Assembly: GCA_023630585.1 (NCBI GenBank)
Contig: CM042540.1
Span: 12,723,074 to 12,787,073 of the forward strand
DNA: 64,000 nt
Direction of reading: 5' to 3'
From: Cranoglanis bouderius
Lineage: Eukaryota; Chordata; Actinopteri; Siluriformes; Cranoglanididae
Positions within the stretch are counted from its first letter, which is position 1. Every line of letters begins with the position of its first letter. Positions 12,041-23,325 of the stretch are shown piece by piece. The notes below the pieces were generated by a model, which saw only the letters and a list, made by a program, of their open reading frames with translations, was not told where the DNA came from and made no database searches. The translations under genes and the position numbers were made by a program.

Positions 12041-12335
12041 CAACAGGTCTGCTGGGCTTGTTCCATGATAGGGTGATGAGCTTGGCAATCTGGGAGAGCA
12101 ATACTCCTAATCAAGAGAAACATGTTGAGGTGGTTTGCGCACCTTACAAGCATGTCCTCTGGTTGGCTCCCACTAGAGCTGTAACAGACAAGCCCCTGTA
12201 GATGAAGAGCCAGAACCCACTGGAGAGATCATATGCCAGATATATCCCAGGAGGAGCTGGAATATATGGCTGAGGATAGAGAAGTCTATGAAATCATGAC
12301 CATTACGAGGAACTGCAGAAGGAAGTGGAAGTCAT
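12041..12335 (+). mobile_element. LINE fragment, reverse transcriptase C-terminal end
   Basis: Frames on the plus strand keep blocks such as RWFAHLTSMSSGWLP (about 12,127-12,176), WRDHMPDISQEELEYMAEDR (12,220-12,279) and EVYEIM. These correspond to the conserved region after the reverse transcriptase domain of a fish non-LTR retrotransposon, where relatives have WRDYIS..LGIPQEELE..A..REVW. Frameshifts divide the blocks. Family assignment beyond non-LTR is uncertain. It abuts the split repeat upstream. Confidence 0.6.
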
Positions 12336-12599
12336 CATAACTAATTGGTATCTGTGATTTGGTGACCTAGTTAACTTTACTACTATACTGTATCTTTTTT
12401 GAGAGATGTGCTAATCTAGTGACAGTAGGAAGCTTTCTGTAGTTAAGAAGGCCCTCTTTCCATGCAATTTAGCTGACAACAAAGAAGTCTGATGCCAATG
12501 TTCTGAATTACAAATAGTCTGTTTTAAAGTGTGAGTGTGATCATTATACCATGGTGTTAGCTTTTCTTTTAAATGAGGCAATATTGAAGGGAACATGGA
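12336..12599. other. Intergenic DNA between LINE fragments
   Basis: Nothing recognised; may be further decayed LINE sequence. Confidence 0.35.
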
Positions 12600-13330
12600 G
12601 ACTCTAAGCAATCAGTCACTTCATTGAGTCCTGCAGGGTCAAAGGGCAACCCAAAGTCGATAAATCTAGGAGAAGTGATTATAAGTTTAAAGTTGTAGCC
12701 AGGAAAAGTGCATATACTATGACTACGACGCATTATAAATTAAATGAGGTGGTGCTCTGAAATAGTTTCAGACTGCACTAAGATACCTTTGTTTTCTATA
12801 TCAATACCAAATCTCAGTCGAAGGATGTTTTCCCCATAATGAATGGGTCCTGTTAAATTCTGATCGATGCCTGTTGAGTCTAATATAGACACAAATGCTG
12901 CTTTCAGGGAGTCCTGTTTATTTTCGAAATGGCTGTTAAAGTCTCTGACAATTACTGCTATTTCAACTGAAGCAACTAGGTTTGAGAGGATCTCTGCAAG
13001 TTCCTGTAGAAATTCAGAATAGGGTGAGTGCTGCCTAGTGGCCTGTAAATACAAATTAGTGAATTGAGTAGGTTTCTTTTCGGTTCTGTTAATAAAAAAG
13101 AATTTCAAATGAGTAAAATTTGTATCCAGATTTCTGAATAACAACTAGAGTATCATTATAAATAATTTCGATGCCAACTCCCCATCCAATTAGACATGGA
13201 CAGTATATCTGTATCCAGGAGGGTGAGTCTCATTTGGTCTAATCCAACTCTCTGTTTGGACATTAAGTACATTAAATCCCTGATTATTCATAGTTTACAA
13301 GTTTACAATAAGTGCTATAGGAGTAAAGGA
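12600..13330 (-). pseudogene. LINE endonuclease-domain fragment
   Basis: The minus strand carries an apurinic/apyrimidinic-type endonuclease remnant of a non-LTR retrotransposon. Upstream (13,185-13,260) are traces of the TESW(I/L) block and of a ...PPGY(R/S)Y block. The open frame 12,740-13,144 then keeps YSEFLQELAEILSNLV, VRDFNSHFENKQDSLKAAF (relatives: GDFN.H, where D and N are catalytic or metal-binding) and ends with a degenerate SEHHLI (relatives: SDHY.I/L), where the catalytic Asp is replaced by Glu. A stop and a frameshift separate the upstream blocks. The frame is the best protein-like remnant in this 10 kb, but it is part of a dead L2/Rex-like element; the exact clade cannot be told. 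In the retrotransposon the domain nicks target DNA for reverse transcription. It lies in opposite orientation to the LINE fragment at 12,041-12,335, so the two are separate insertions. Confidence 0.65.
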
Positions 13331-14467
13331 TCTAGTATTTAACAGTCCTAGGTTCAGATGAAAGCTGCTGGCAGTGCATTTGGCATGATCTAATCTATTG
13401 TTTATTAGATTACTAGAACAAATGTTTTGTTTTTATTTAGCTCTGGAACCAGACAAAGTTCACCTGGGAACTTGGTGATGCTTGGTGATGCTCTAGATTA
13501 TCACAGATTAACTACATCCTTCATAAGACTATGAGCTATATAACAAAAAATGAGAGCAGCACCTTCCTGATTGGGATAGATATCATGCTACCCCAAATGG
13601 GCAGACTAGCCATCAAATGTAACCTGATTATCTATAAAGTCCATGTTGATGACAACAGTAATTTAACTAAAGTAAAGATAAACATTTCTGATATTAAATA
13701 TAACAATGGCATAATTAAACACTGTAATTATGATGTAGTTGCTTCTACTGCAGCCAGTGTGATCATCCCTGCTGTCTCTTGGAGAAAATGAATCAAAACT
13801 AACCCCCCTCCAAGTGGGTCCTCATGGGCCATTTTTAGTTTTTGAATGCACAGTGGGAAAATGCTCTTCCTGTGACCAGAGAGAGCCCAAGAGTTTCAGT
13901 GACTGATTGTCTCCACCATTAGGTTCACTACCAGAGCCTCAAACTCAGAACAAGAACGCAAGTATCTGACCATTTCCCACAATCCAATCATCCTCAGACA
14001 GAGCCATCAGAGTTAGTGCTGGGATGTGCAGAGAGTGATTATCCTGACCTCAACAAGTGGGGGTCACTGTGTGTGCCAGAGAGAGAGAGACAGGGGGTGA
14101 ACTTAGTTTGGCCTTATCTGCCACCAGTTGAGACCTCCATGTTAGTTTATACGTAATTGCTTTGGAATTGCAGGCACTTATGAAGTGACACCACAACAGC
14201 CATAAAAAGCGGTCCTCAGTTCCGAGTGGATGAGGGTGCAGTGTGTGGCTCACTGGACCCTGACCTGCTCCATTTCTAAGAGCAAGGCAGCTAAGGGCCG
14301 GCCCAACATCAGCTACGATGAGGACTTCTGACACGTCGCAAATCGCCCACAGCTGACCCCTAGCTGAGATGAGCTTTGAAGAGAGTTTGCAGGCAGATGT
14401 CTGTGTCATTAAGTCCTTTGGGATGGGGGAGGAGGTGAGCTAACAGTCCTTCACAGTCACCATTCCC

Positions 14468-14470
<3 letters not shown>
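13331..14470. other. Intergenic DNA, possibly decayed repeats on its left
   Basis: The first few hundred bases may be the 5' untranslated part of the minus-strand LINE, but this cannot be shown. A frame of 86 codons (13,531-13,791) is AT-rich and without domain. The part at 14,040-14,460 is GC-richer and repeat-free, perhaps a conserved block. Confidence 0.35.
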
Positions 14471-14535
<65 letters not shown>

Positions 14536-14558
14536 CTCTCTCTATCTCTCTCTCTCTC
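14471..14558. repeat. (TC)n microsatellite with TATC interruptions
   Basis: TC dinucleotides for 88 bp, interrupted by a few TATC units near 14,528-14,545. The Arg/Glu-repeat frame on the minus strand is its translation. Confidence 0.97.
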
Positions 14559-15285
14559 ACACTTTCCCCTCACTTAGTGGTGTCACTAGTACTGTCTAAC
14601 TCTCTTAAGACATATTTCAACCCAAGCTGGACATCGCAACAACCTCTTTTATTCTCTAAACACAATTTTAAATAATTATGAGCAAAGAAAGATAATCCTT
14701 GTTAAAAGATACCATAATTCAAAAGCACACCATACTGCCAGTATACAAATACAGGATCAACTTTTTAACAGTACTGTAGCAATCCTAATATTGTTTTCAC
14801 AGAAATAAAACAAACTACATGAGCTTGTTTCCCAATCACTCATATTAATTTTTTTACTCATGCTGTTCTTGGTAATATTCCAGTTCTATACATGTGATGT
14901 TCAAAGCTGTTTTGGTGGTAAAATTCAGCTTATGCATTTAAGATTTTTTTTTTTTGTTACATATAAACAATTAAATATTGCACCAACTACAGTATAATGT
15001 ACAATATCCATGCTATAAAATGTTTGAGAGTAAGCTTTAATTATAAAGATAAAATTTGAGCAGAAGCACATGAGGCAGCGATAGAAAGCAATGTGTCACA
15101 GTGGCAGATGGCAGCTGACTTGTGTCCAGGAGTAGGAGAGTGAAGTATAAATTCATACTCCCTTCCCACCTTTGATATTCAAGAGGATTACACCTTGTGT
15201 TCAAATAGAAGCAGGACAGAATGGGCAAATGAAAGGCGACACAACACAAAATGGAATTAGAGGCTGCTTAAAGGACTTCTTCATT
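14559..15285. other. AT-rich intergenic DNA
   Basis: No gene recognised; a poly-T tract lies at 14,945-14,956. Confidence 0.5.
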
Positions 15286-15830
15286 TATTGTTAACTCCTT
15301 CCAGTTCATTAAGCTTAATCCTTATTCGGGTGTAAGGAAGGCAGGTCTGAATGGGGCAGCCCTGGCCGAGGGGACATGTGCGTCTATTGTGATTCTGCAG
15401 GGTTAATCTTATGCTTGTAGCAGGGGGGCTGTTCTGTGCTAGAGGACGCTCTGGGGTCCAGCACTCCCCCAGGGCCCTGGCAGACTGGGGCCCCTGAGTC
15501 CCCCAGCCAGGCGCACAGTGACAAGCGTGAAGCAACAGCTTTTGTTAATCAATCTGCCAGGCCTGCCCCAGCCGGACACACGCAGGGTCATACACAGCCC
15601 CATTAATACAGATGTAAATGCCAATAAGGCCTTGTAATCAAGACACAAGAGAAAAAAATTGACTTTTTACAAGGGATATAGCAAACGGTTCTCCCTGAAG
15701 AGCTGGCCCCTTCAGACCAGAACATTGTCCAAAAGCCAAAATCAAACACAAATGCAAGCTTCATTCCCAGACACACCTCCACAAAACATTTGAAACACCA
15801 GATGAAGTCCAAATCAGAGAATAGACATCA
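15286..15830. promoter_or_regulatory. Candidate conserved non-coding block
   Basis: A GC-rich, repeat-free segment within AT-rich flanks. It holds TTGTTAATCAATC (15,542-15,554, HNF1/TALE-like), CCATTAATA (15,601-15,609) and a cluster of CCCAG/CCAGG words. Overlapping frames on the minus strand (60-84 codons) share no domain and contradict each other. Function as an enhancer-like element is inference. Confidence 0.3.
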
Positions 15831-16029
15831 GCTGACCTAGTCTGGCACACAGATCAGCTTGAGGGCACATGGATCAGACCGAGAATCGGTTAAAAAGGTC
15901 AGGGGGACAAATAAACACAGGTTGTATTTATAGGTCACACAGAAAAATATCAATAGCAAATGCAAAACCACAAGGCAGTACTGATGAAGTGTAATACTAT
16001 ATGTATGTACCAGTATTGTATAGTACTAA
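15831..16029. other. Intergenic DNA
   Basis: Nothing recognised. Confidence 0.5.
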
Positions 16030-16065
16030 TTGCACTGAGAAAGGTGCTATATAAATGAAAAGTAC

Positions 16066-16131
<66 letters not shown>
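16030..16131 (+). mobile_element. LINE/SINE-type 3' tail with (ATT)n tract
   Basis: GCACTGAGAAAGGTGCTATATAAATG (split here as GCACTGAGAAAGG and TGCTATATAAATG) is the decayed hairpin tail shared by vertebrate L2-like LINEs and their SINE partners, with stem halves related to AGCGCTTT and AAAGCGCT. It ends in an (ATT)n tract at 16,067-16,131, the usual tail repeat. No body remains upstream. A fuller copy of the tail type lies at 53,395-53,712. Confidence 0.6.
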
Positions 16132-16579
16132 CAGCTTTAAAAGTATTTGGGCATTAAGCATCAACATCACTCATTTGAAATAATATCAACAGATTTAGCT
16201 TTAAAGTAAAAAGTGGCATTTGTAGTTCAGCTATCTGTTTTCTACCACAATGATATAGGTAAATTTGTATAATAGCCATTTGCATTTAGTCATCTATTTA
16301 ACAATGTGGTTCCATAACTGAGCAGATTTTAACTGAATAGATTTTAATACATTTCATTAAACTTCAGCAGTCTGAAATATAATACACAGTTTACACTGTG
16401 GTAGGTATCACTGATTAAAATCACTCTGAACTACTGAAAATGATTTATTCTGTAGTGATTTTCAGAAAATTAGCTCTGAATTCAATTTCACAATCAAATA
16501 TTTGAAATCAATTGATTATGTATTATAAAGATTTATGTATAGTATATGATTTATGATTTATTAAATAACCTCAATTAAC
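16132..16579. other. AT-rich intergenic DNA
   Basis: Nothing recognised; strongly AT-rich. Confidence 0.5.
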
Positions 16580-16581
16580 TA

Positions 16582-18089
16582 ACCCCATTTCCATAAAAGT
16601 TGGGATTTTTCTAAAATGCAATAAAAACAAAAATCTGTCATTTCTCAAGTCTCTTGAAAGTTTAATTAACTGACAAAAGTACAAAGAAAAGATATTCAAT
16701 GTTTTCACTGACCAACTTAATTGTATTTTGTAAATATAAACAAATTTAGAATTTGATGCCTTCAACACACTCAAAAAAAAGTTGGGACAGAGGCATGTTT
16801 ACCACTGTGTTACATCACCCTTCCTTTTAATTACACTTTTTAATCGTTTGGGAACTGAGGATACTAATTGTTGCAGTTTTGCAAGTGGAATTTTTGCCCA
16901 TTCTTGCTTGATACAAGACTTCAGCTGCTCAACAGTCCTTGGTCGCCATTGTCTGATTCTCCTCTTCATGGTGCGCCATAGGAGACAGATCTGGACTCTG
17001 GCGGGCCAGTCAAGCACACGCACTCTGTGTCTATGAAGCCACGCTGTTGTAGCATGTGTAGAATGAGGCCTGCCATTGTCCTGCTGAAATAACCATGGAC
17101 TTCCTGATAAAGACGTTGCCTTGATGGCAGCATATGTCTCTCTAAAATCCCAATATATGCCTCCGTGTCAATGGTACCTTCACACATATGCAATCACCCA
17201 TGCCATGGGCACTGATGCACCCCTATACCATCACAGATGCTGACTTTTGTACCTTTCGCTTATAACAGTCTGGTTGGTCTTTTTCATCTTTGGCACGGAG
17301 AACTCGATGTCTGTTTTTCCCGAAAACAAGCTGAAACATGGACTCATGTTCCACTGCCTTTCATTCCATCTGAGATGAGCTCGGGCCCAGAGAACTCAGC
17401 GGCGTTTCTGCATAGAGTTGATGTGTGGCTTCCTCCTTGCGCAATAGAGTTTCGGGTTGCATTCCTGGATGCAGTGGCGGACTGTGTTAAGTGACAAGGG
17501 TTTTCCGAAGTACTCCCAAGCCCATGTGGTTATATTTATCACAGTAGCATGACAATTTTTCAGGCAATGCCGCCTAAGGTCTTGAAGGTCACACACATTC
17601 AAAAGTGGTTTCTGGTCTTGCCCTTTACGCAATGAGATTTCTTTGGATTCCCTGAATCTTTTCACAACATTATGCACTGTAGATGGTAAGACCTAAATTC
17701 TTTGCAATCTTGCGTTGAGCAATGTTCTTTTTGAACTGACTGACAATTCTCTCACAAAATGTGGCACAAAGTGATGAGCCAAGACCCATCCTTGCTTGCA
17801 TCCTGATACCCTCCCCTGTTACCAATTAACCTGATCCTCCAAATGTTACTTGAATATTCCATTTTGCTTATCTTATTTTGCCTCTGTCCCAACTTTTTAT
17901 GTGTGCTGAAGGCATCAATTTTTTTTATTTTTATATTTACAAAATACATTTAAGTTGGTCAGTGAAAACACTGAATATATTTTCTTTGTACTTTTGTCAG
18001 TTAACTAAAGTTTCAAGAGACTTGACAAACCACCGATTTTCGTTTTTATTGCATTTTAGAAAAAATCCCAACTTTTATGGAAATGGGGT
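16582..18089 (-). mobile_element. Full-length, inactive Tc1-like transposon
   Basis: Inverted repeats of about 210 bp bound the element: left ACCCCATTTCCATAAAAGTT from 16,582, right AACTTTTATGGAAATGGGGT to 18,089, with inner ends near 16,793 and 17,881 (GTTGGGACAGAGG / CCTCTGTCCCAAC). TA dinucleotides at 16,580-16,581 and 18,090-18,091 are the expected target-site duplication. The element is about 1.5 kb and holds one transposase pseudogene on the minus strand. The family is very common in ray-finned fish. The inverted repeats differ at several sites, so the insertion is not recent. Confidence 0.9.
16799..17789 (-). pseudogene. Tc1-like transposase pseudogene
   Basis: The transposase would cut and rejoin DNA at the element's inverted repeats. 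The start codon fits at 17,789 (MGLGSSLC) and the stop at 16,799-16,801 after a GDVTQW ending, giving the 330-codon length normal for Tc1 transposases. Blocks in order: paired-type DNA-binding region (IVSQFKKNIAQRKIAKNLG), then after a frameshift HNVVKRFRESKEIS and ITTWAWEYFGKPLSLNTVR, RAHLRW, a VFGKN-like block, HICEGTID-like, and PRTVEQLKSCIKQEWAKIPL near the end. Several frameshifts separate them. The SDES-like block with the first catalytic Asp is partly deleted and appears to read His-Glu-Ser; the FQQDN block is present but out of frame; the SPDL.PIEN block has lost the bases for the catalytic Glu. The enzyme is therefore dead. Confidence 0.88.
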
Positions 18090-18479
18090 TAGTATTTTCT
18101 TTCCATTTTATTTTTTATACATTACCTGCCTCTTTATATAATTTAGCTATACCACATTTTCAGTCTTATATTGTAGAGCTATCAGACTAAAAAGATAACC
18201 AAAAACCATAAATTGGCTTGAATATTTAATTACTTGCTCTATTTTATTTTTTATTTTTTTTAAATAATGTATGGTTACTGAAATTTTCACTATGTAACTG
18301 TAACTGGTTTAATATTCCAAATATTTTAACCTTGTTGACAAACTCTTCTATTTGAAGAGAAAAAGTATTAATTGATTTAGTCTTTTTTCCACTCTTAATA
18401 TCAGGGTGTTTAAAAGAGCACAATGCAGTCCTGGGCAACAAAGTCCTCTGAATGATGAGGCATAAACAGGGCAACAAGA
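18090..18479. other. AT-rich intergenic DNA
   Basis: Nothing recognised apart from the transposon's right-hand TA. Confidence 0.5.
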
Positions 18480-18930
18480 ACAATGGCCTCAGATTAGCAG
18501 CTATTACTCTATTGCATTGCTGCTACGTGCATATTAAGACCGTCGTTTAGAGCCATTTAGCAAGACAGAAATCCCAGGTTCTAAATTGGAAATTCATTCC
18601 CCCAGGTAATTTCAATATGAGAAACTTGAAATGCATTTGATCTGACCTAATTTCAATTAATTAGATGGGATGACTGTTTGGGGAGACCCAGAGGGTCGCT
18701 AATGTGGGCCGAGGGGCCACGAGGAACACATGGAAAAGTATGAAAGTGCCATCAATAAACTGCTGGAGACTAATTATTCCATAAATCGGTTTCCCAAAGT
18801 CTCGACACTTTAACAGAAGTCTGCAGCCTAATTACTGGTCACAGCATCTATTACTAACCTCCCAGCCCACGGTGGTTATACCTCTCAGAGTATTAATGAC
18901 TGTTCCACTGACTGCTATTACAGCCCCCTG
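18480..18930. promoter_or_regulatory. Candidate conserved non-coding element
   Basis: Repeat-free and balanced in composition, with a dense set of homeodomain-type sites: TTTCAATTAATTAG (18,651-18,664), ACTAATTATTCC (18,769-18,780), CCTAATTACTGG (18,827-18,838) and ATTAATGACTG. Long words without low complexity and no sign of any transposon make it one of the best candidates here. The (GT)n tract begins right at its right edge. No open frame above 60 codons crosses it. Confidence 0.35.
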
Positions 18931-18941
18931 AGTGTGAATGA

Positions 18942-18944
<3 letters not shown>

Positions 18945-19023
<79 letters not shown>
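18945..19023. repeat. (GT)n microsatellite
   Basis: Pure TG dinucleotides for 79 bp. The plus-strand Cys/Val frame (18,934-19,146) is its translation. Confidence 0.98.
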
Positions 19024-19025
<2 letters not shown>

Positions 19026-19379
19026 ATCAGTGGCACGGTGGATAAAATTTAGCACAAGTCATGTACATATGAACCTTTGGCCTGTTTATGAGAGAATGGT
19101 AATAGGTTACATTCATCCACTTAACCTGTGGCAAGTGCAGTACTAAAGATGTGCAATGTATTTAAATTTAAAACAGAAGAAATACTGTGTGGTCATTTTT
19201 CCCATAAAGATGAAACGTATATGGGAAAAAGACCATGAGTAAAAGCTCACAAAATAATTTTCACAAATGTAGCAGTGAAAGAGAGGAGCAGTGGTGATAT
19301 TTTTTTGGAAGGGGATGAGAGGAAAAGAGGAAAGGGAGATTATGAGAGAAGATGAGATAAGAGGCAAAGAGGAGATGAT

Positions 19380-19730
19380 CAGCTCTCTGCCTACCTCTGG
19401 CTGGGCATCTCTCCAGCACCCTGCTGAATGTGCTTAATTGGCAGACCCGTGTGAATAGGCAGCTGTCCTGGCTGCTGGACTCTAAAGGCAGGAGCAGCGT
19501 TGAGAGGCTGCTGGAGCGGCTCTCTCTATTCTTCTGTTCTGAAAAGCTCCCTCTCGCCTCTCTGCGCTTGGGCCTGCACTGCAAAATAAAAACCTATCTA
19601 ATCACTGCAGATTATCTGCCTCTAATGGTCACCCACGAGTGGGCTCGCTTCCCCTCTATGAGCCAAGAGGGAGGGAGAGACATACAGATCAACAAATAAA
19701 GCCAATGGCTTACCGCAGCAGGGCGTCCAC
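19380..19730. promoter_or_regulatory. Candidate conserved non-coding block
   Basis: GC-richer, repeat-free DNA with CTTAATTGGCAG (19,433-19,444) and CTATCTAATCAC (19,594-19,605) words between AT-rich flanks. The 89-codon plus frame (19,430-19,699) and the 107-codon minus frame overlap it and have no recognisable domain. Confidence 0.25.
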
Positions 19731-20860
19731 TGTGATGACACTTAAGAGCCAGTTCTGGAAATGAATCCGTGTACTGAACTCCCGGAGATCAGCACAGACT
19801 GCAAAAAGAGCCACAGGCACACAAATATGATTAAACCGCGACCAGCATAAGTAGCTATTATTTCTACACACACTGCTTGTGTTTAAGCAGGCTAGATTTC
19901 AGGTTTACTCATCATTACATGTTGCCATTAAAAGGGTAGAGAAGTTACACCAGGAGATGACAGGACAAATATTCAGCATTAATTAAAATTTTAACATGCA
20001 GTCATGTCACACTTCTCAATCCCAGACACAGATGCTGCGTTTGAGATCCTCTGCATTGTCATTCATCCTCTATAATGCCTGGCCTAGGGTCTGCTTCCAG
20101 AGCACAAGTTCAGGCTGCACTGTTTTACCTCCTGGAGTTTCCATTATCTCTGTACCATTCTCTAAAATGGAGGTCACATCAGGTGCTATTTCCACAACCT
20201 GCTTCTCCAAATGCACCATTTCTGCTCACCCCCAAAATGACACACACATTATGTTTTAACGGAGGAGCCGATCTGAAACACAGCTCCGACACTCCACTGG
20301 GACTTAAAAGGCAAAAAAAAAAAAAAAAATTCACACAAAAAGCATCAACACTGAGGAGAATTGTTTTCCATTTCATTCAGGACCGAGGTGAGAGCGGAAA
20401 CTTTCAACATACTTTCTGGTCTTCATTCTACTGTATAATGATCAAGTGTGTATTAATGTGGAAGGGCATTAAAAGTTGGAACTGTAGTGTATGGCAGACA
20501 GAGAGACAGATCTGCAAACACTGATATTAAATATGTAGTACATGGTCACATCACATGCTGAATCCAACATCCAACAAGTATTATTACTGAAATATACAGC
20601 AGTAATATTAATAAAGTGTGAATGTAACAAGAAATTAAAACGATAATAATGAAATTAAAACAAAAATCAATTTTGGAAAACAGCGGAGCAGCAAACTGTA
20701 GCTGCATAAATAAGAATATATCAATAAATGGAAAAATATTTAAAAGCATATATGACAGTTACATATGACATTATTAGTTAAAATCTATTATACTAACAGT
20801 TCTATTCAAAAAGTATTTCTTTGTATTTTATTATTAACAGCATGTCCCATCTCTCAGGCC
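19731..20860. other. Intergenic DNA
   Basis: No gene recognised. A 149-codon frame (20,075-20,524) contains a lysine run from a poly-A tract (20,313-20,329) and has no domain. The right end (20,530-20,850) is strongly AT-rich. Confidence 0.45.
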
Positions 20861-21860
20861 CGCTACAGCAGATGCAGTGTAGTGGGTCAGGGAGCTGCCG
20901 CATGGCAAAATACCTGCCTCTGAAACCAGTACAAAAGGCAACAGCTGTTTATTACCTTCTGCAACTGTGTATGACTGTGGAAGCAAAAGACTGATAAAAG
21001 CATAGCAGCAGATTTGAGACTGAGGCTTCCTTTTCCTGCCATCTGGATAATTAATCGTTTGATATCATAAAAATAATGGGCACTGTCTCACAATGGCCCA
21101 CTTCTACAAAACGAGACGGTATGCTCGCTCATCTGTTTACTCTTACGCTACCGTTTTATTTGTGTGCATTCCTAGGACTCGTTGTGATGATTACGGACGA
21201 AGCATTATGGTGGAATTAAGCATCGCATGCAGTGGGAGATGATCAATGGGCCACTCTAATCTGTCATTTAGGCTTCATTCACCTCAGCTATACAGATGCT
21301 GCATGTTCAGAGCTGAGGGGGTGCTTTTCTATCGTGCTAGCTTTCGCACATCTGTGACACACACACACACATGGTTGACAATAAGAAGATATAAAGCTCC
21401 ACTGTATGCTACCTGTGCTCTACAAAGAGCATAGCACCTTCCATCACCAGCGAGAAAATAAATTCCTTCCTTCCCATTTAGCAGGGATCATTGTCTATTG
21501 AAAAGGACTCTCTGTGCTCGCTCTGTCTCTCTCGTCCTCTTCCTGTGCATTATGTAGATAACCTGGACTGATATATATCCTGAGTGGGTCACCCAGAGGT
21601 CGCAATCACACACTGTGACAGAAGCAGCCAATCCCAGTAAATCAGCAGTGGGAGGGGGGCCCCCGCAGGGTGTCCTCAATGTGCCTGTAAGACAATCGCG
21701 TAGGCCAGGGGGTGGCATGGAAGTACCAGTGAGAGACCATGAGAGGAGCATAGGGACGGCCTTTGATCACTCGGGAGAGAAATTGGGGAGGAAGGGAAGC
21801 AACGGAGTATCCGCTCGCCAAGCGACGCATGCAAAGAGATAATGAGGTGCTCTCAGACAC
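20861..21860. promoter_or_regulatory. Candidate conserved non-coding region
   Basis: One kb of repeat-poor sequence with patches of higher GC (21,600-21,840) and homeodomain-like sites such as GATAATTAATCG (21,045-21,056). A short (AC)n lies at 21,358-21,371. Frames of 62-87 codons on both strands overlap at 21,488-21,860 and carry no domain, so coding is not supported. Confidence 0.25.
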
Positions 21861-22829
21861 TGTGGTGGAATCAGAACGAGACTCATCAGGAGCAAAATAA
21901 AAGGATGTTTAGTGATTACCCAAACTTGCCATTCACAACACCTCTACTTCAATCCATATTTGCCACAAGCAAACACACATCAACACTACATGACTCACTA
22001 AGATACACATTTCCAGTGCTACATGGTCTTCATTTAATCTCCATAGGTGTGATGAAGAAAGCTTTACAAACACAAAGACAGCAATTAAGCTCTGTAAGTC
22101 AGGTGCAGTAAAGACCAAATTGAAACGTCTGCAGAGGATGTCTCTCATTCCCACTTTGCCCAGCGACCTTCCACATTCATTCCAGCCTTAATGAAAATCT
22201 CTGATGACTGATAGATGGAGCTCACGTATCTACATGCCATCACCTCCTGATAGGGGAAGCTGAAGGACAGCACCAGAGACTATTACCCTAGCCTGCACAC
22301 ACGCATTAGAAAAGTCATGAGGAGCAAGTCAGTAACTCTATGGACATGGCTGCATTAACACAAGGTTAGAAAATGACATGGAGTCCCTAGAACTAGGGCA
22401 TGTCACACCCGCAACCCGGGAGACACCTGGAGAATAGGCACACAGGATAGGGAGCAATATCTGATTCAATTAATTCAATAAACACCCTATACACAGGACG
22501 ACAAGGAACCCAATTACCTGCAGGAGTAGTGTATGGCACTGACTGAGCGTGGAGTTAGAACATTGTGAGAGGGAATGGGAAATGGGTTGTGTTCGTTCAG
22601 AGGAAATACACCATACAATTGTACAACCGTACAATTCTGGCACTTTCAACAGTTCACTGCAGGTTTAGGGAAGTGCGACAGATTACACACAGTAGATAAC
22701 AGTACACAGGACAATCTCCAACCCTGAATGAACACCTACAATGTCCAACTGGACACATGTGAACACTGAATGAGTTCATTCAAGACTGGGCATTTTACAG
22801 TGTTGAGTTTGGATAGGGATTTCAAATGG
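21861..22829. other. Intergenic DNA
   Basis: No gene, RNA or clear repeat recognised. An inverted pair of ACAATTGTAC/GTACAATT words lies at about 22,615-22,636. Confidence 0.45.
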
Positions 22830-22834
22830 GAGAA

Positions 22835-22985
22835 TACACTTAGAAAAAAATTTACTACGCTGAGATATTAAGGCACAAATGCTTGTCACTTTGGTTTGTA
22901 TCTGTACTTAGAGAACTATAAAGGTATAGTAAGATTATTAAGGTACATAATTGGACCTAAGGACCAATGCTGTACATTTGACCTG
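22835..22985. mobile_element. MITE-like repeat with GGTAC words (probable)
   Basis: CTTAGAAAAAAA, GGCACAAATGCTTGTCACT, GAACTATAAAGGTA, AAGGTACATAATTGGACC and CCTAAGGACCAATGCTGTAC occur in the order seen in a short non-autonomous element widespread in fish. Internal GGTAC/GTACC words and an inverted GGACC/GGTCC pattern can fold back. Boundaries and terminal repeats are not clear, so the class is uncertain. Confidence 0.45.
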
Positions 22986-22998
22986 GTAGGCAGTACAC

Positions 22999-23325
22999 TG
23001 GAAAGTGGTGGCTCAGTGGTTAAACTTCAAGTTCAAGTGGCTTTATTGTCATTTTGAACCATATACAGCTGGTACAGTACACAGTGAAACAAAAAAGCGT
23101 TCCTCCAGGACCATGGAGCAACACAGACAACACAGAGCTACATGAGACTGACTGCACATAAATAAATAAAAGAAGTAAACAAGAAATAAAAGAAGTGCAT
23201 ATGTGTAAATGTGTGCAACAGCTCAAGACAGTACAACAATTAATAAACAGGATAATAGGCACAGTAAAGGACAGTGCAGCGCCGACCAGTACACAGTTCT
23301 TGTATGGAATAAGGTGCAAAGAGAT
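22999..23325 (+). repeat. Unclassified fish interspersed repeat with SINE-like head
   Basis: At 23,003-23,020 GTGGTGGCTCAGTGGTTAA is a good tRNA-like A-box region of a SINE head. From 23,030 a different, well-known fish repeat follows (CAAGTGGCTTTATTGTCATT, ACAGTGAAAC, CCTCCAGGACCATGG, GGACAGTGCAGCGC). The head is cut by this repeat. The minus frame 23,020-23,319 (99 codons) has no domain and is a shadow of the repeat. Confidence 0.6.

Noticed and set aside
12740..13144. 134-codon minus frame as a host gene
   Set aside because: GDFN- and SDHY-like endonuclease blocks identify it as a LINE fragment; frames before it are broken.
22999..23024. tRNA-like sequence GTGGCTCAGTGGTTAA
   Set aside because: Only the A-box region is present; the anticodon arm and B box are missing because another repeat follows. 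It is a SINE head fragment, not a tRNA gene.
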